A DNA stretch of 64,000 nucleotides from Aquisalinus luteolus (GTDB lineage: Bacteria > Pseudomonadota > Alphaproteobacteria > Caulobacterales > Parvularculaceae), in NCBI RefSeq assembly GCF_009712425.2, contig NZ_VCJR02000003.1:278559-342558 (forward strand), written 5' to 3'. Shown in pieces: positions 49,563 through 58,919 of this stretch. Position numbers and translations under genes: made by a program. Position 1 is the first letter of the stretch; every line of letters starts with the position of its first letter. Under the pieces are notes generated by a model that saw only the letters and a program-made list of their open reading frames with translations, had not been told where the DNA came from and did no database searches.

Positions 49563-49586
49563 ATAATGCCCTGAGAACAGGACCTT

Positions 49587-50039
49587 ATGACATTGAAGAA
49601 CTACAAACCCCTGCGCCTGATGGCGGCTGACGGCGAGGATATCGAGATCGTCTCCGCCGTGCTTCAGGACGCCGTCCTGAAAGTCGGCGACATGGCCTAT
49701 GTGAAGGCCGAGCGCCGCTTTGCCCTCGTTGCCAACCGCTTCGTGTGGGAAGAGGGGGCGACGAAGGAGAGCGGCCCGTTCATCCGTGTGCGCACGGGTA
49801 TCCATTTTGACGATGTCATTGGCGTGAAGGCCCGCAATATCCGTCAGGATGCGCCGTCGGCCGTGCTCTCCTTTCTCGCAGCCCGGTTCAATGCAGGCGA
49901 GGACGGGGCCGGTGAAATCACGCTGGAGTTTTCCGGTGGCGGCCAGATCCTGCTTGAGGTCGAGAGCATCAACGCGACCCTCAAAGACATCTCCGAGCCT
50001 TGGCGCACCCGGAACAAGCCGGACCACAAGGTAGACTGA
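49587..50039 (+). CDS. DUF2948 family protein
   Basis: 150 aa. LKNYKPLRLMAADGEDIEIV and LEFSGGGQILLEVESINATL are typical of DUF2948, a family conserved between murA and hisD in alphaproteobacteria. TGATG overlap with hisD. Function unknown. Confidence 0.9.
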   Translation: MTLKNYKPLRLMAADGEDIEIVSAVLQDAVLKVGDMAYVKAERRFALVANRFVWEEGATKESGPFIRVRTGIHFDDVIGVKARNIRQDAPSAVLSFLAARFNAGEDGAGEITLEFSGGGQILLEVESINATLKDISEPWRTRNKPDHKVD

Positions 50040-51343
50040 TGGCCATGGCTCGCAGGCTCAATCAGGGGGATGTGACGTTCGAGGAGCGCTTTGCCGAGCT
50101 GCTCACGGTCAAGCGTGAATCCTCCGTCGATGTGAACGATCAGGTCGCGCAAATCATCTCCGACGTCCGCAAGGATGGCGACGAAGCGCTGTTCATTTAC
50201 ACGAAAAAATTCGACCGGTTTGAGCTCTCCACGGATAATCTGACTATCGGCAAGGACGAAGTCGATGCGGCTGTCGAGGCCTGTTCACCGGAAGACATCA
50301 AGGCGCTGGAGCTGGCTGCCTCGCGTATTGCTGCCTATCACGAACGCCAGAAGCCCGAAGATGTACGCTACACGGACGATCAGGGCGTTACACTCGGCTG
50401 GCGCTGGACGGCTGTCGATGCAGCCGGTCTCTACGTGCCGGGCGGCACGGCGAGCTATCCGTCGAGCGTCCTGATGAACGCCATTCCGGCCCGTGTTGCC
50501 GGGGTGGAGCGCGTCGTCATGGTCGTGCCGACGCCGGACGACAAGATCAACCCGCTGGTGCTGGCCGCAGCCCGGCTGGCCGGGATCGACGAGATCTACC
50601 GCATCGGCGGGGCGCAGGCGATTGCCGCGCTTGCCTATGGAACGGCTTCCATCGCGCCGGTCGACAAGATTGTAGGCCCGGGCAACGCCTATGTTGCCGC
50701 CGCCAAAAAACAGGTCTTCGGCCAAGTCGGTATCGATTCCATCGCCGGCCCCTCGGAAATTCTCGTCATCGCTGATTCCGACAATGACCCGGACTGGATC
50801 GCCGCCGATCTCCTCTCGCAGGCCGAGCACGATACCTCGAGCCAGAGTGTTCTGATCACGGACAATGAGGAATTTGCCGACGCCGTCGCGATTATGGTCG
50901 AAAAGCAGCTCGGCTCCAGTCCGCGCCAGGAAATTGCTTCCGAGGCATGGCAGAACAATTCCGCCATCATCGTCGTCGACGACCTCACCGAGGCCTGTGC
51001 CCTGTCGAACCGTCTTGCGCCGGAGCATCTGGAGCTCGCCATTGCCGACCCGGACCGTCTGATCCCGCATATCCGCCATGCCGGGGCGATCTTCCTCGGC
51101 CGCTATGCGCCGGAAGCAATCGGCGATTATCTCGCGGGGCCGGATCACGTGCTGCCGACGGCTCGTGCGGCTCGCTATGCCTCGGGCCTCTCCGTGCTCG
51201 ACTTCATGAAACGCACATCGATCATCGGGGCAGGGGAAGACGCCCTGCGCCAGATCGGCCCTGCTGCCGTGACGCTTGCCAATGCCGAGGGGCTGCACTC
51301 CCATGCAAAATCGGTCGCGCTGCGTCTGAAGCCGAAACAGTAA
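50039..51343 (+). CDS. hisD: Histidinol dehydrogenase
   Basis: 434 aa from ATG 50039 (or 432 from 50045). Conserved segments: AGLYVPGGTASYPSSVLMNA, YRIGGAQAIAALAYGTASI, KIVGPGNAYVAAAKKQVFG, GPSEILVIADSDNDP and the zinc region LLSQAEHD. Oxidises L-histidinol to histidine with two NAD+. Isolated from other his genes here, as in related genomes. Confidence 0.98.
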   Translation: MAMARRLNQGDVTFEERFAELLTVKRESSVDVNDQVAQIISDVRKDGDEALFIYTKKFDRFELSTDNLTIGKDEVDAAVEACSPEDIKALELAASRIAAYHERQKPEDVRYTDDQGVTLGWRWTAVDAAGLYVPGGTASYPSSVLMNAIPARVAGVERVVMVVPTPDDKINPLVLAAARLAGIDEIYRIGGAQAIAALAYGTASIAPVDKIVGPGNAYVAAAKKQVFGQVGIDSIAGPSEILVIADSDNDPDWIAADLLSQAEHDTSSQSVLITDNEEFADAVAIMVEKQLGSSPRQEIASEAWQNNSAIIVVDDLTEACALSNRLAPEHLELAIADPDRLIPHIRHAGAIFLGRYAPEAIGDYLAGPDHVLPTARAARYASGLSVLDFMKRTSIIGAGEDALRQIGPAAVTLANAEGLHSHAKSVALRLKPKQ

Positions 51344-51437
51344 ACGCAAGCAGCCCCTCACAGCATTGCCTGCTTGCCCGCTGCCGCTGGCTCTTTTATC
51401 AAGGGACCAAAGCCAGCATGAGAGGCCGGATTTCCGC

Positions 51438-51944
51438 ATGAGCAGTGATGGCGAGAACAGCAAAAAGGCCTATCGCCTTGAGCGTATCGAACTGGACGAG
51501 CGTTCGCTGGCCCCTGCGACGGCCGATATCGAGCATGAGCGCAAGATCGCCGTCTATGACTTGCTGCAGGAAAACAGCTTCCGGCCAGTTGCCGACAATC
51601 AGGAGCCGGGCTCCGGCCCCTATGTGCTCTACATGTCGGCCAGCGAGGGCAGGCTGATCTTCGACATTCGCCAGACGGACGAGACGCCGGTCGGCCAGCT
51701 CTATCTGTCGATGGCGCCGCTTCGCAAGATCATCAAGGACTACTTCCTGCTTTGCGAAAGCTATTACGACGCCATTCGCAACGCCGCGCCGCAACAGATC
51801 GAGACCATCGATATGGCCCGCCGCGCGATGCACAATGAAGGCTCTGAACTCCTCGTCAGCCGCCTGGAAGACAAGGTGACGGTCGACTTCAACACCGCCC
51901 GGCGGCTGTTCACGCTGCTGTGCAGCTTTTACATGAGAAAATAA
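51438..51944 (+). CDS. UPF0262 family protein
   Basis: 168 aa from ATG 51438. RLERIELDERSLAPATADIE HERKIAVYDL and FYMRK at the C-terminus mark UPF0262, a family known only from alphaproteobacteria in this gene order. Function unknown. Three bases before the phosphatase gene. Confidence 0.9.
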   Translation: MSSDGENSKKAYRLERIELDERSLAPATADIEHERKIAVYDLLQENSFRPVADNQEPGSGPYVLYMSASEGRLIFDIRQTDETPVGQLYLSMAPLRKIIKDYFLLCESYYDAIRNAAPQQIETIDMARRAMHNEGSELLVSRLEDKVTVDFNTARRLFTLLCSFYMRK

Positions 51945-51946
51945 CA

Positions 51947-52402
51947 ATGCCCGCACCGGAAAAGGGCCCTGACAGGGACGAAACAGCGACGGGCATTCTC
52001 TTTGCCTGTAACATGAATTCCATTCGCTCGCCCATGGCCGAGGCGATTGCCCGGCACCTGCTGGGCCCGGACGTGCTGATCGATTCCGTCGGCGTTTATG
52101 AAGGCGGCCCTGATCCATTTGTTGAGATGATCCTCGCCGAGGACGGCATCACGCTGGGTGAGCATGAGGCGAAGACCTTCGAGGAGATCGATCCTGCGAA
52201 ATTCGGCACCGTGATCATGCTGACACCAGAAGCGGTGGACCGGGCAGGCGAGGTTTTTCCGCCGTCAAACGTCGAATTCTGGCCGATCCCCAACCCGACC
52301 GACGAACGTGGCAGCCGCGACCAGCTCATGGGGGCCTATCGCGCAGCCCGCGATGCCTTGAAAATGCGGATAATCAGCCGCTTTAACGCACTCGTCCCTT
52401 GA
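51947..52402 (+). CDS. Low-molecular-weight phosphotyrosine phosphatase-like protein
   Basis: 151 aa from ATG 51947. Signature C-x5-R as CNMNSIRS in ILFACNMNSIRSPMAEAIAR. The later IPNPTDERGS region would carry the general acid Asp. Arsenate-reductase-like or phosphatase activity cannot be told apart from sequence alone. Confidence 0.88.
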   Translation: MPAPEKGPDRDETATGILFACNMNSIRSPMAEAIARHLLGPDVLIDSVGVYEGGPDPFVEMILAEDGITLGEHEAKTFEEIDPAKFGTVIMLTPEAVDRAGEVFPPSNVEFWPIPNPTDERGSRDQLMGAYRAARDALKMRIISRFNALVP

Positions 52403-52505
52403 TTTTTCAGGTGGTACCCCTCATTTTCCGCACTCCGTCGCGGGCGTGATGCCAACGCGGCGTGCCTGTCTGGCGGGTTTGGCGCCGTCGTAACCGAGGA
52501 TTAGC

Positions 52506-52724
52506 ATGGCAAAGGAAGAACTTCTGGAATTTTCCGGTACGGTGGAGGAACTCCTTCCCAATGCGACCTTTCGTGTAAAGCTGGAAAATGACCATGAGAT
52601 CATTGCCCACACGGCTGGCAAGATGCGCAAGAACCGCATCCGTGTCCTGGCCGGCGACAAGGTCCTTGTGGAAATGACCCCCTATGACCTGACCAAGGGT
52701 CGCATCACCTATCGCTTCAAATAG
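52506..52724 (+). CDS. infA: Translation initiation factor IF-1
   Basis: 72 aa, exact family length. S1-like OB fold: [55 protein letters not shown]. Binds the 30S A site. Confidence 0.98.
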   Translation: MAKEELLEFSGTVEELLPNATFRVKLENDHEIIAHTAGKMRKNRIRVLAGDKVLVEMTPYDLTKGRITYRFK

Positions 52725-52736
52725 GCGGGGCAGGAC

Positions 52737-53324
52737 GTGTCGTCCGCCACGCCGCGGCTCATTCTCGCCAGCCAGTCGCCAAGACGGCGTGACCTGCTGG
52801 CGATGATCGGGGTCGTGCCGGACTCGATCGAGCCGGCCAATATCGACGAAACTCCCATGCAAGGCGAACTGCCGGGCCCCCATGCCGCAAGGCTGGCGCG
52901 GGGCAAGGCCATGGCTGTGTCCGTCACCGCGCCTGAAGCGCTGGTGCTCGGCTCCGACACGGTCGTCGCCGTCGGCCGCCGCATCCTGCCGAAGGCTGAA
53001 GATGAGGCGACGGCGCGGGAGTGTCTTGAACTCATCTCAGGCCGGTCGCACCGCGTCTATACCGGCGTGTGTCTTGCCGGCCCTGAGGGTCGGCTGGCCG
53101 AGCGCCTGGTCGAGACGCGGGTGAAGGTCCGCAATCTCTCCGCGCAGGACATCGACGCCTATATCGCCAGCGGTGAATGGGACGGCAAGGCTGGCGGCTA
53201 TGGCATCCAGGGCGCTTTTGCTGCACATGTCGTCTCCATCATTGGCTCGCACCCCTCTGTCGTTGGCCTGCCGCTTTACGAGACCCTGAACCTGTTGCGC
53301 GGGGCAGGGTGGAAAGCCGCGTGA
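52737..53324 (+). CDS. maf: Maf-family nucleoside triphosphate pyrophosphatase
   Basis: 195 aa from GTG 52737. LILASQSPRRRDLLAMIGV and VLGSDTVV are hallmark Maf motifs, with AGGYGIQGAFA near the end. Hydrolyses non-canonical or specific NTPs. GTGA overlap with the RNase gene. Confidence 0.96.
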   Translation: MSSATPRLILASQSPRRRDLLAMIGVVPDSIEPANIDETPMQGELPGPHAARLARGKAMAVSVTAPEALVLGSDTVVAVGRRILPKAEDEATARECLELISGRSHRVYTGVCLAGPEGRLAERLVETRVKVRNLSAQDIDAYIASGEWDGKAGGYGIQGAFAAHVVSIIGSHPSVVGLPLYETLNLLRGAGWKAA

Positions 53325-54442
53325 GCGCCCGTGTGCTGATCGATTACGGCCCGGTCGAGACACGGGCCGCCCTGCAGGAAGACGATGTCATTACGGGGCT
53401 ATGGATCGGCCCCGGTTTTGCCATGCCGCGACCGGCAATGGCGGGCGAACGTTTTACCGCGCGGGTTGAGGCCATCGACAAGAAACTCGGCGCAGCCTTC
53501 GTCGATCTCGGCGATGAACAGGGTTTCCTGCCGCTGCCCGGCAAGCAGGCCCTGCAGGAAGGGCAGGAACTGGTGGTGGAGGTCCGAACACCAGCGCGTG
53601 GCGGCAAGCTCGCCAGCGTCAGGCTGTCGCCGGACCAGAAAGAACCCGAGGCAAGGCAAAGCCTGCTGAGCCATTCTATGACGCAATTAGGCGGGGAGGG
53701 TGCGGAGGAGATTCTGCTTCATGCCCCTGTCGATAAATTCATCGAGGCGAAGTCATCCTTGGGCGGATCAATCGCGCATGCAGGCCCCGATCTCTTTGAG
53801 GGTGCAGGCGCCGAAGAAGCCTTCGAGCAGGCCCTGTCACGCGTCGTCGACCTGCCTGGCGGGGCGCGGCTGGCATTTGATGAAGCCGAAGCCGTGACAG
53901 CGATCGACATGGACATCTCAGCTACCGGCGGCCAGTCAAAAGCCGGAGCCGTTGCAAAAGCCTGTCGGGCGGCGATCCCCGCCATCGCCCGCCAGATTTC
54001 TCTGCGCGGTATCGGCGGGCAGGTCGTCATCGATTTCCCCGTAACGCGTCGCGACGGAAAGGCCATCCATGCCGCGCTACAAGAAGCGGCCAAGACCAAA
54101 GGCTGGCGCTGTCATCCGCTCAGCGACGCGGGCCTTGTCGCCCTGACTGTCGCCCGGCAGGGCTGGAGCCTGCTCGACTATGTCACCGAGCCTGCCGCCA
54201 ACGCGCCAGTACCTGGCAGAGAGTGGACGCTGGACCATCTCGCCGCCAAGGCCCTGCGCCTTACCGAGCGCTCTCTCGATGCTGACCGTGCGGCCCGGCT
54301 GGAGCTTTTGCTGCCGCCAGCTGTCCACGCTCATATCGAGGCGCACAAAGGCTGGGTGCAGCCCCTCTATGACACTTATGGCAATCGCCTTACATTGATC
54401 GAAGACGCAGGCAGAGAAAGGGATCGCGCCGATGTCAGATAG
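53321..54442 (+). CDS. Ribonuclease E/G family protein (short)
   Basis: 373 aa from GTG 53321. S1-like segment (FTARVEAIDKKLGAAFVDLG), then the DNase I-like core with AVTAIDMDISATGG and GGQVVIDFPVTRRDGK carrying the acidic metal ligands. The zinc-link and C-terminal scaffold of RNase E are absent. A conserved short paralogue of this operon. Confidence 0.9.
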   Translation: MSARVLIDYGPVETRAALQEDDVITGLWIGPGFAMPRPAMAGERFTARVEAIDKKLGAAFVDLGDEQGFLPLPGKQALQEGQELVVEVRTPARGGKLASVRLSPDQKEPEARQSLLSHSMTQLGGEGAEEILLHAPVDKFIEAKSSLGGSIAHAGPDLFEGAGAEEAFEQALSRVVDLPGGARLAFDEAEAVTAIDMDISATGGQSKAGAVAKACRAAIPAIARQISLRGIGGQVVIDFPVTRRDGKAIHAALQEAAKTKGWRCHPLSDAGLVALTVARQGWSLLDYVTEPAANAPVPGREWTLDHLAAKALRLTERSLDADRAARLELLLPPAVHAHIEAHKGWVQPLYDTYGNRLTLIEDAGRERDRADVR

Positions 54443-54614
54443 ACACGCTGAACCGGGCTGCGCCATCTGCGGCGACGCGGTGGATGAGAAATACACACCA
54501 TTCTGTTCGAAACGCTGCGCTGATGTGGACCTGAACCGCTGGCTGTCCGGCTCCTACGCCATTCCCGGCGAGCCGGTGCCGCTGAGTGATGATGATAATG
54601 AGGACCGGTCATGA
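54432..54614 (+). CDS. yacG: DNA gyrase inhibitor YacG
   Basis: 60 aa. Zinc-binding CAICGDAV...FCSKRCADVDL (four Cys) and LNRWLSGSYAIPG define YacG. Overlaps the RNase gene by 11 bases; ATGA overlap with the epimerase gene. Confidence 0.95.
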   Translation: MSDRHAEPGCAICGDAVDEKYTPFCSKRCADVDLNRWLSGSYAIPGEPVPLSDDDNEDRS

Positions 54615-55582
54615 AACTGACGACGGCGCTGGAGACATGGGAGCTGAAACGCACCTTCCGCACGTCCCGGCGCAGTTTCGATCATGTCGAAACCATGATG
54701 GTCACGCTGGAGAAGGATGGCGCAAGGGGCAGGGGCGAGGCCGTTGGCGTCAACTATCGCGGCGAGACCGCCAAGTCCGTGCAGGGGCAGATCGAACAAC
54801 TCCGGGACAAGATAGAAACCGGCCTCTCCCGCGAAGAATTGCAGGACCTGCTGCCCCCAGGCGGTGCCCGCAACGCGCTCGATTGCGCCTTGTGGGATAT
54901 TGAATGCAAGGACAAGTCGCAAACGATCTGGGCACTGACGGGTATCAAGCCATCGCCCGTCACAACGGCTTATACCGTCGTCATAGACGAACCACACCGC
55001 ATGTATGAGGCGGCTGGAGCGGCGCCGGAGATGCTGTTGAAAATCAAGGTCAGTGCCGATGGCGCTTTCGACCAGATCACCGCAGTACGCGAGGCGCGGC
55101 CAGATGCGCGGCTTATCGTCGACGGCAACCAGGATTTCACGCTGGATCAGTTGAAAGCGCTCATCGCCAGGATCGAAAAACTGGGTATCGAGATGATCGA
55201 GCAACCCCTGGCGGCTGGTGCCGATGATGGCCTGTCTGACTATGCATCGCCGATACCGCTTTGCGCTGATGAAAGTTTCCATACGGAGGCTGATATTGCG
55301 AAAGTCTCCGGCCGCTATCGCTACGCCAGTATCAAGCTGGAAAAGGCCGGGGGGCTTACCAATGCGCTGTCGCTGATCGGCAAGGTCGAGGATGCAGGTC
55401 TCGGCGTCATGATTGGCTGCTGGGCGGCTACATCGCTTTCAATGGCGCCGGCCTTCGTTGTTGCGCAGGGTGCCGCATACGCCGATATCGATGGTCCATT
55501 GCTGCTGAAGCAGGATCGTCCGGATGCGATGGAATATCGTAAAGGGATTGTTAATCCACCCCATCGGCGCCTCTGGGGCTGA
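54611..55582 (+). CDS. dgcA: Dipeptide (L-Ala-D/L-Glu) epimerase, enolase superfamily
   Basis: 323 aa. Catalytic lysines in LLKIKVS (KxK) and YASIKLEKAGG; metal ligands Asp in VDGNQDF, Glu in MIEQPL and Asp in CADES. This pattern is the muconate-lactonizing subgroup used by dipeptide epimerases. Likely recycles or degrades murein peptides, fitting murA and lysis neighbours only by coincidence. Confidence 0.88.
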   Translation: MKLTTALETWELKRTFRTSRRSFDHVETMMVTLEKDGARGRGEAVGVNYRGETAKSVQGQIEQLRDKIETGLSREELQDLLPPGGARNALDCALWDIECKDKSQTIWALTGIKPSPVTTAYTVVIDEPHRMYEAAGAAPEMLLKIKVSADGAFDQITAVREARPDARLIVDGNQDFTLDQLKALIARIEKLGIEMIEQPLAAGADDGLSDYASPIPLCADESFHTEADIAKVSGRYRYASIKLEKAGGLTNALSLIGKVEDAGLGVMIGCWAATSLSMAPAFVVAQGAAYADIDGPLLLKQDRPDAMEYRKGIVNPPHRRLWG

Positions 55583-55688
55583 GTTTTGCCGGCTGAACGG
55601 GGCAATTATCCGACAATTGCCCGAATTAAACTCAATTTTAATTGTAATCGATTTATTTAATCGTCCAGCCAGTTGGTAGTACCCGGTT

Positions 55689-56825
55689 ATGAACAAGAAA
55701 ATTCTGGATATCCTTATTGTCGAAAATGACGATATCGATTTTCTCGCTATCAAGCGTCACCTGAACTGGTCAGGCAAAGCCGAGTTCCGTCTCACCCGCG
55801 CTATTTCCGCCGAAGCAGCATTGGCCGCCGTCGGCGATGTCAGCTTTCATTGCGCGCTGGTCGATTATACGATTGGCAGCGAAAAGACATTCGATCTGCT
55901 GCAAAAGTTTGGCGGTCATGAAGGTGATTTCCCGGTCGTCGTACTGACGGGCCACAATGTCGGCCTGCTTGAAGACGCGGCGCTTCAGAAAGACGCGTTC
56001 GATTTTCTCGAGAAAACGGCTCTGACACAGCAATTGCTGCAACGGACGATCTTTTATGCCATTGAAAACCATCAGGTCATGGCCAATCTGCGTGTGGCCC
56101 TGGAGGACGCGCAGTCCCGGGCGACGATGAAGCGGCATATACTGTCATTGGTCAACGAGCAGATCGAGCCGGCATTGACAGCCATCTCGCAAGCTTCCGG
56201 CGACGCCGAACAGGTAAGGGCAATGGCGGAGCAGGGGCTGAGTTTCCTGAAAACCCTGTCAAGTTATACCAGTCTTGATGAAGAGAATGTGCGTCTTGGT
56301 CTGGAATCCTTCAGTGGCTCATCATTATTCGAGGCCATGATCGAACGCCTGACATCTCTTGCCCGGCAACAAGGCGTGACGGTAACGATCAGCCATGCAG
56401 GGCTCGATGAGATTAATCTGCAGGGGGATCGTGAGAAACTCGGCCAACTTGTCGAGGCTATTGCCTCGCGGCTCGTCGCAAGCGACTCTGTAGGCAAGTT
56501 GTCGATCGAGGCCATGCAAGAGGACGGACAGCTGGTTTTCAACATGACAGCGGCACCTCGTCCCGATGAAAAAGCCCCGATACTGTGTGATATTCTGTCT
56601 GCAAATCATTTTTATTCGAAAACAGGCAGGCACGATGTTTCCCTGCTTTCGCTGGCGTCGGCATATAAACTGATCAGCCTGATGAAAGGGGCAATAACCC
56701 TGCCATCGCAGGACATGTGCCGTATCAGCATTCCAGTGACGGTTTCAGGCAGGTCCGGGGAAAGACCTGTCCGGCTTCTTTTTCCAGCGCGGGAGCAGTA
56801 TTACCCGCGGGATGCCAAGGCCTGA
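55689..56825 (+). CDS. Receiver domain fused to degenerate histidine kinase
   Basis: 378 aa. Receiver at 1-125: phosphoacceptor Asp59 (ALVDYT), Thr87, Lys109 all present. Then a DHp-like helix: VNEQIEPALTAI (155-166) aligns with the usual VSHELRTPLTAI, with Glu in place of the phosphorylated His. The ATPase part (REKLGQLVEAIASRLVASDS) lacks a clear N box. Probably a phospho-sensor rather than a kinase. Upstream spacer is AT-rich and likely holds its promoter. Confidence 0.78.
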   Translation: MNKKILDILIVENDDIDFLAIKRHLNWSGKAEFRLTRAISAEAALAAVGDVSFHCALVDYTIGSEKTFDLLQKFGGHEGDFPVVVLTGHNVGLLEDAALQKDAFDFLEKTALTQQLLQRTIFYAIENHQVMANLRVALEDAQSRATMKRHILSLVNEQIEPALTAISQASGDAEQVRAMAEQGLSFLKTLSSYTSLDEENVRLGLESFSGSSLFEAMIERLTSLARQQGVTVTISHAGLDEINLQGDREKLGQLVEAIASRLVASDSVGKLSIEAMQEDGQLVFNMTAAPRPDEKAPILCDILSANHFYSKTGRHDVSLLSLASAYKLISLMKGAITLPSQDMCRISIPVTVSGRSGERPVRLLFPAREQYYPRDAKA

Positions 56826-56849
56826 GCGATCAGGTTTCAGGCTCGGGCC
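56819..56849. terminator. Bidirectional terminator
   Basis: GGCCTGAGC 56819-56827 pairs with GCTCGGGCC 56841-56849 (one mismatch), between converging genes. Confidence 0.55.
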
Positions 56850-57691
56850 TATATCCCCAGCTTGTTCGCATGCCAGTCGATATGCTCGGCCATGAAGGTC
56901 GAGATAAAGTAATAGCTATGGTCATAGCCTGGCTGCAGGCGGAAGTTCAGCGAGATATCCGCCTTCTCGCAAGCCACTTTCAGCAAATCCGGTTTTAGCT
57001 GATCCTTCAGGAATCCATCCGCATCGCCCTGGTCGACGAGGATCTCGCGCATATGCGCGCCATCCTCGATCAGCGCGACGGTGTCATGACGACGCCAGCT
57101 TGACTGATCGCCACCGAGATAGCCGCCAAGCGCTTTCTGGCCCCACTGGCAGCTCAGTGGCGAGGCGATAGGCGCAAAGGCAGAAACGCTCCTGAACGTC
57201 CCCGGATTTTTCAGGGCAAGTGTCAGGGCGCCGTGGCCACCCATTGAATGGCCGGTAATGGACTGGCGCGTCATGTCGGCGGTGAAGTTTTCCTCGATGA
57301 TACCGGGCAACTCCTTCATGATATAGCTTTCCATGCGGAAATGCTCTGCCCACGGCTCTTCTGTCGCGTCGAGATAAAAGCCTGCACCCTGGCCCATGTC
57401 ATAGGCCTCGTCGTCGGCTACGCCTTCGCCGCGCGGCGAGGTGTCAGGCGCTACGAAGATGATTCCGTGCTCGGCGCAGGCCCGGCGGTACTCGCCCTTT
57501 TCCATGACATTGGCATGGGTGCAGGTCAGGCCGGACAAATACCACAGCACCGGCAGCTTGTGGCCATTACCTGCCTGCGGCGGCAGGTAGACCGCAAAGG
57601 TCATGTCCGTGCGGGTCTCTTTTGACTTGTGCCGGTAGACGCCCTGAGTGCCGCCAAAGGCGGTGTTGGTCGAAACTGTCTCCAAAGCCAT
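56849..57691 (-). CDS. fghA: S-formylglutathione hydrolase
   Basis: 280 aa. Esterase D fold with nucleophile motif GHSMGGHGAL, LSGLTCTHANVMEKG, and C-terminal GYDHSYYFISTFMAEHI carrying the catalytic His. Hydrolyses S-formylglutathione made by AdhC. ATGA overlap with adhC. Confidence 0.96.
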   Translation of the reverse strand: MALETVSTNTAFGGTQGVYRHKSKETRTDMTFAVYLPPQAGNGHKLPVLWYLSGLTCTHANVMEKGEYRRACAEHGIIFVAPDTSPRGEGVADDEAYDMGQGAGFYLDATEEPWAEHFRMESYIMKELPGIIEENFTADMTRQSITGHSMGGHGALTLALKNPGTFRSVSAFAPIASPLSCQWGQKALGGYLGGDQSSWRRHDTVALIEDGAHMREILVDQGDADGFLKDQLKPDLLKVACEKADISLNFRLQPGYDHSYYFISTFMAEHIDWHANKLGI

Positions 57692-58800
57692 CAGTACACC
57701 ACCACGGAGCGGATCGACTTGCCCTCATGCATCAGGTCGAAGCCCTTGTTGATCTCTTCCAGCGACAGGGTGTGGGTGATCATCGGGTCGATCTCGATCT
57801 TCTTGTCCATGTACCAGTCGACGATCTTCGGCACATCGGTGCGCCCGCGTGCGCCACCAAAGGCCGTGCCTTTCCACACCCGGCCCGTGACCAGCTGGAA
57901 CGGCCGCGTCGCGATCTCCTTGCCGGCCTCGGCAACGCCGATGACGATCGACTCGCCCCAGCCGCGATGGGCACTTTCCAGCGCCTGTCGCATGACGGTG
58001 GTGTTACCGGTGCAGTCGAAGGTGAAGTCGCCGCCGCCATCGGTCAGCGCAACGAGATGCTGGACGATGTCGCCATCGACCTTTTTCGGGTTGACGAAAT
58101 GGGTCATGCCGAACCGGCGGCCCCATTCCTCCTTGTCGTCATTGAGATCGACGCCAATGATCTTGTCGGCACCGACCATCTTCGCGCCCTGGATCACGTT
58201 CAGGCCAATACCACCGAGCCCGAAGACAATGACGTTCGATCCCGGGGTGACCTTCGCCGTATTGGTCACCGCACCGACACCGGTCGTCACGCCGCAGCCG
58301 ATATAACAAGCCTTGTCGAAGGGCGCGTCATCGCGGATCTTCGCAACCGCAATTTCCGGTAGCACGGTGAAGTTCGAAAAGGTCGAGCAGCCCATATAGT
58401 GATAGATCGTCTCGCCCTTGTAGGAGAAGCGAGAGGTGCCGTCCGGCATCACGCCCTTGCCCTGCGTTGCACGGATCGACGTGCAAAGGTTTGATTTCTG
58501 CGACAGGCAGGTTTTGCACTGGCGGCATTCCGGCGTGTAAAGCGGAATAACGTGGTCGTCAGGCTTCACGCTGGTCACACCGGGGCCAACCTCACGCACG
58601 ATGCCGGCGCCCTCATGGCCGAGGACCGACGGAAACAGGCCTTCGGAATCGAGACCGTCCAGCGTGTAGGCGTCGGTGTGACAGATGCCGGTCGCCATGA
58701 TCTCGACCAGTACTTCGCCTTCTTTCGGGCCTTCCAGGTCCAGTTCGACGATTTCCAACGGCTTCTTGGCTTCGAATGCCACGGCGGCACGAGTTTTCAT
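57691..58800 (-). CDS. adhC: S-(hydroxymethyl)glutathione dehydrogenase (class III ADH)
   Basis: 369 aa from ATG 58800. [14 protein letters not shown] with zinc ligand Cys, GHEGAGIV with His-Glu, [15 protein letters not shown] structural zinc, NAD fold [20 protein letters not shown]. Oxidises the formaldehyde-glutathione adduct; acts with FghA in formaldehyde detoxification. Confidence 0.97.
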   Translation of the reverse strand: MKTRAAVAFEAKKPLEIVELDLEGPKEGEVLVEIMATGICHTDAYTLDGLDSEGLFPSVLGHEGAGIVREVGPGVTSVKPDDHVIPLYTPECRQCKTCLSQKSNLCTSIRATQGKGVMPDGTSRFSYKGETIYHYMGCSTFSNFTVLPEIAVAKIRDDAPFDKACYIGCGVTTGVGAVTNTAKVTPGSNVIVFGLGGIGLNVIQGAKMVGADKIIGVDLNDDKEEWGRRFGMTHFVNPKKVDGDIVQHLVALTDGGGDFTFDCTGNTTVMRQALESAHRGWGESIVIGVAEAGKEIATRPFQLVTGRVWKGTAFGGARGRTDVPKIVDWYMDKKIEIDPMITHTLSLEEINKGFDLMHEGKSIRSVVVY

Positions 58801-58919
58801 GGCTTGTCCCTCAGGTTTGATTGTCCTGTGCACAATGTAAGGCGTTGCCCCGGAAGGCAATGATAGTGATACCTACAATATCACGGCCGGGGAGGCGGGC
58901 CGCTTCGGCATTCTTGCCG

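Noticed and set aside
50285..51463. 392-aa minus-strand frame across hisD
   Set aside because: Antisense to a gene with unmistakable histidinol dehydrogenase motifs.
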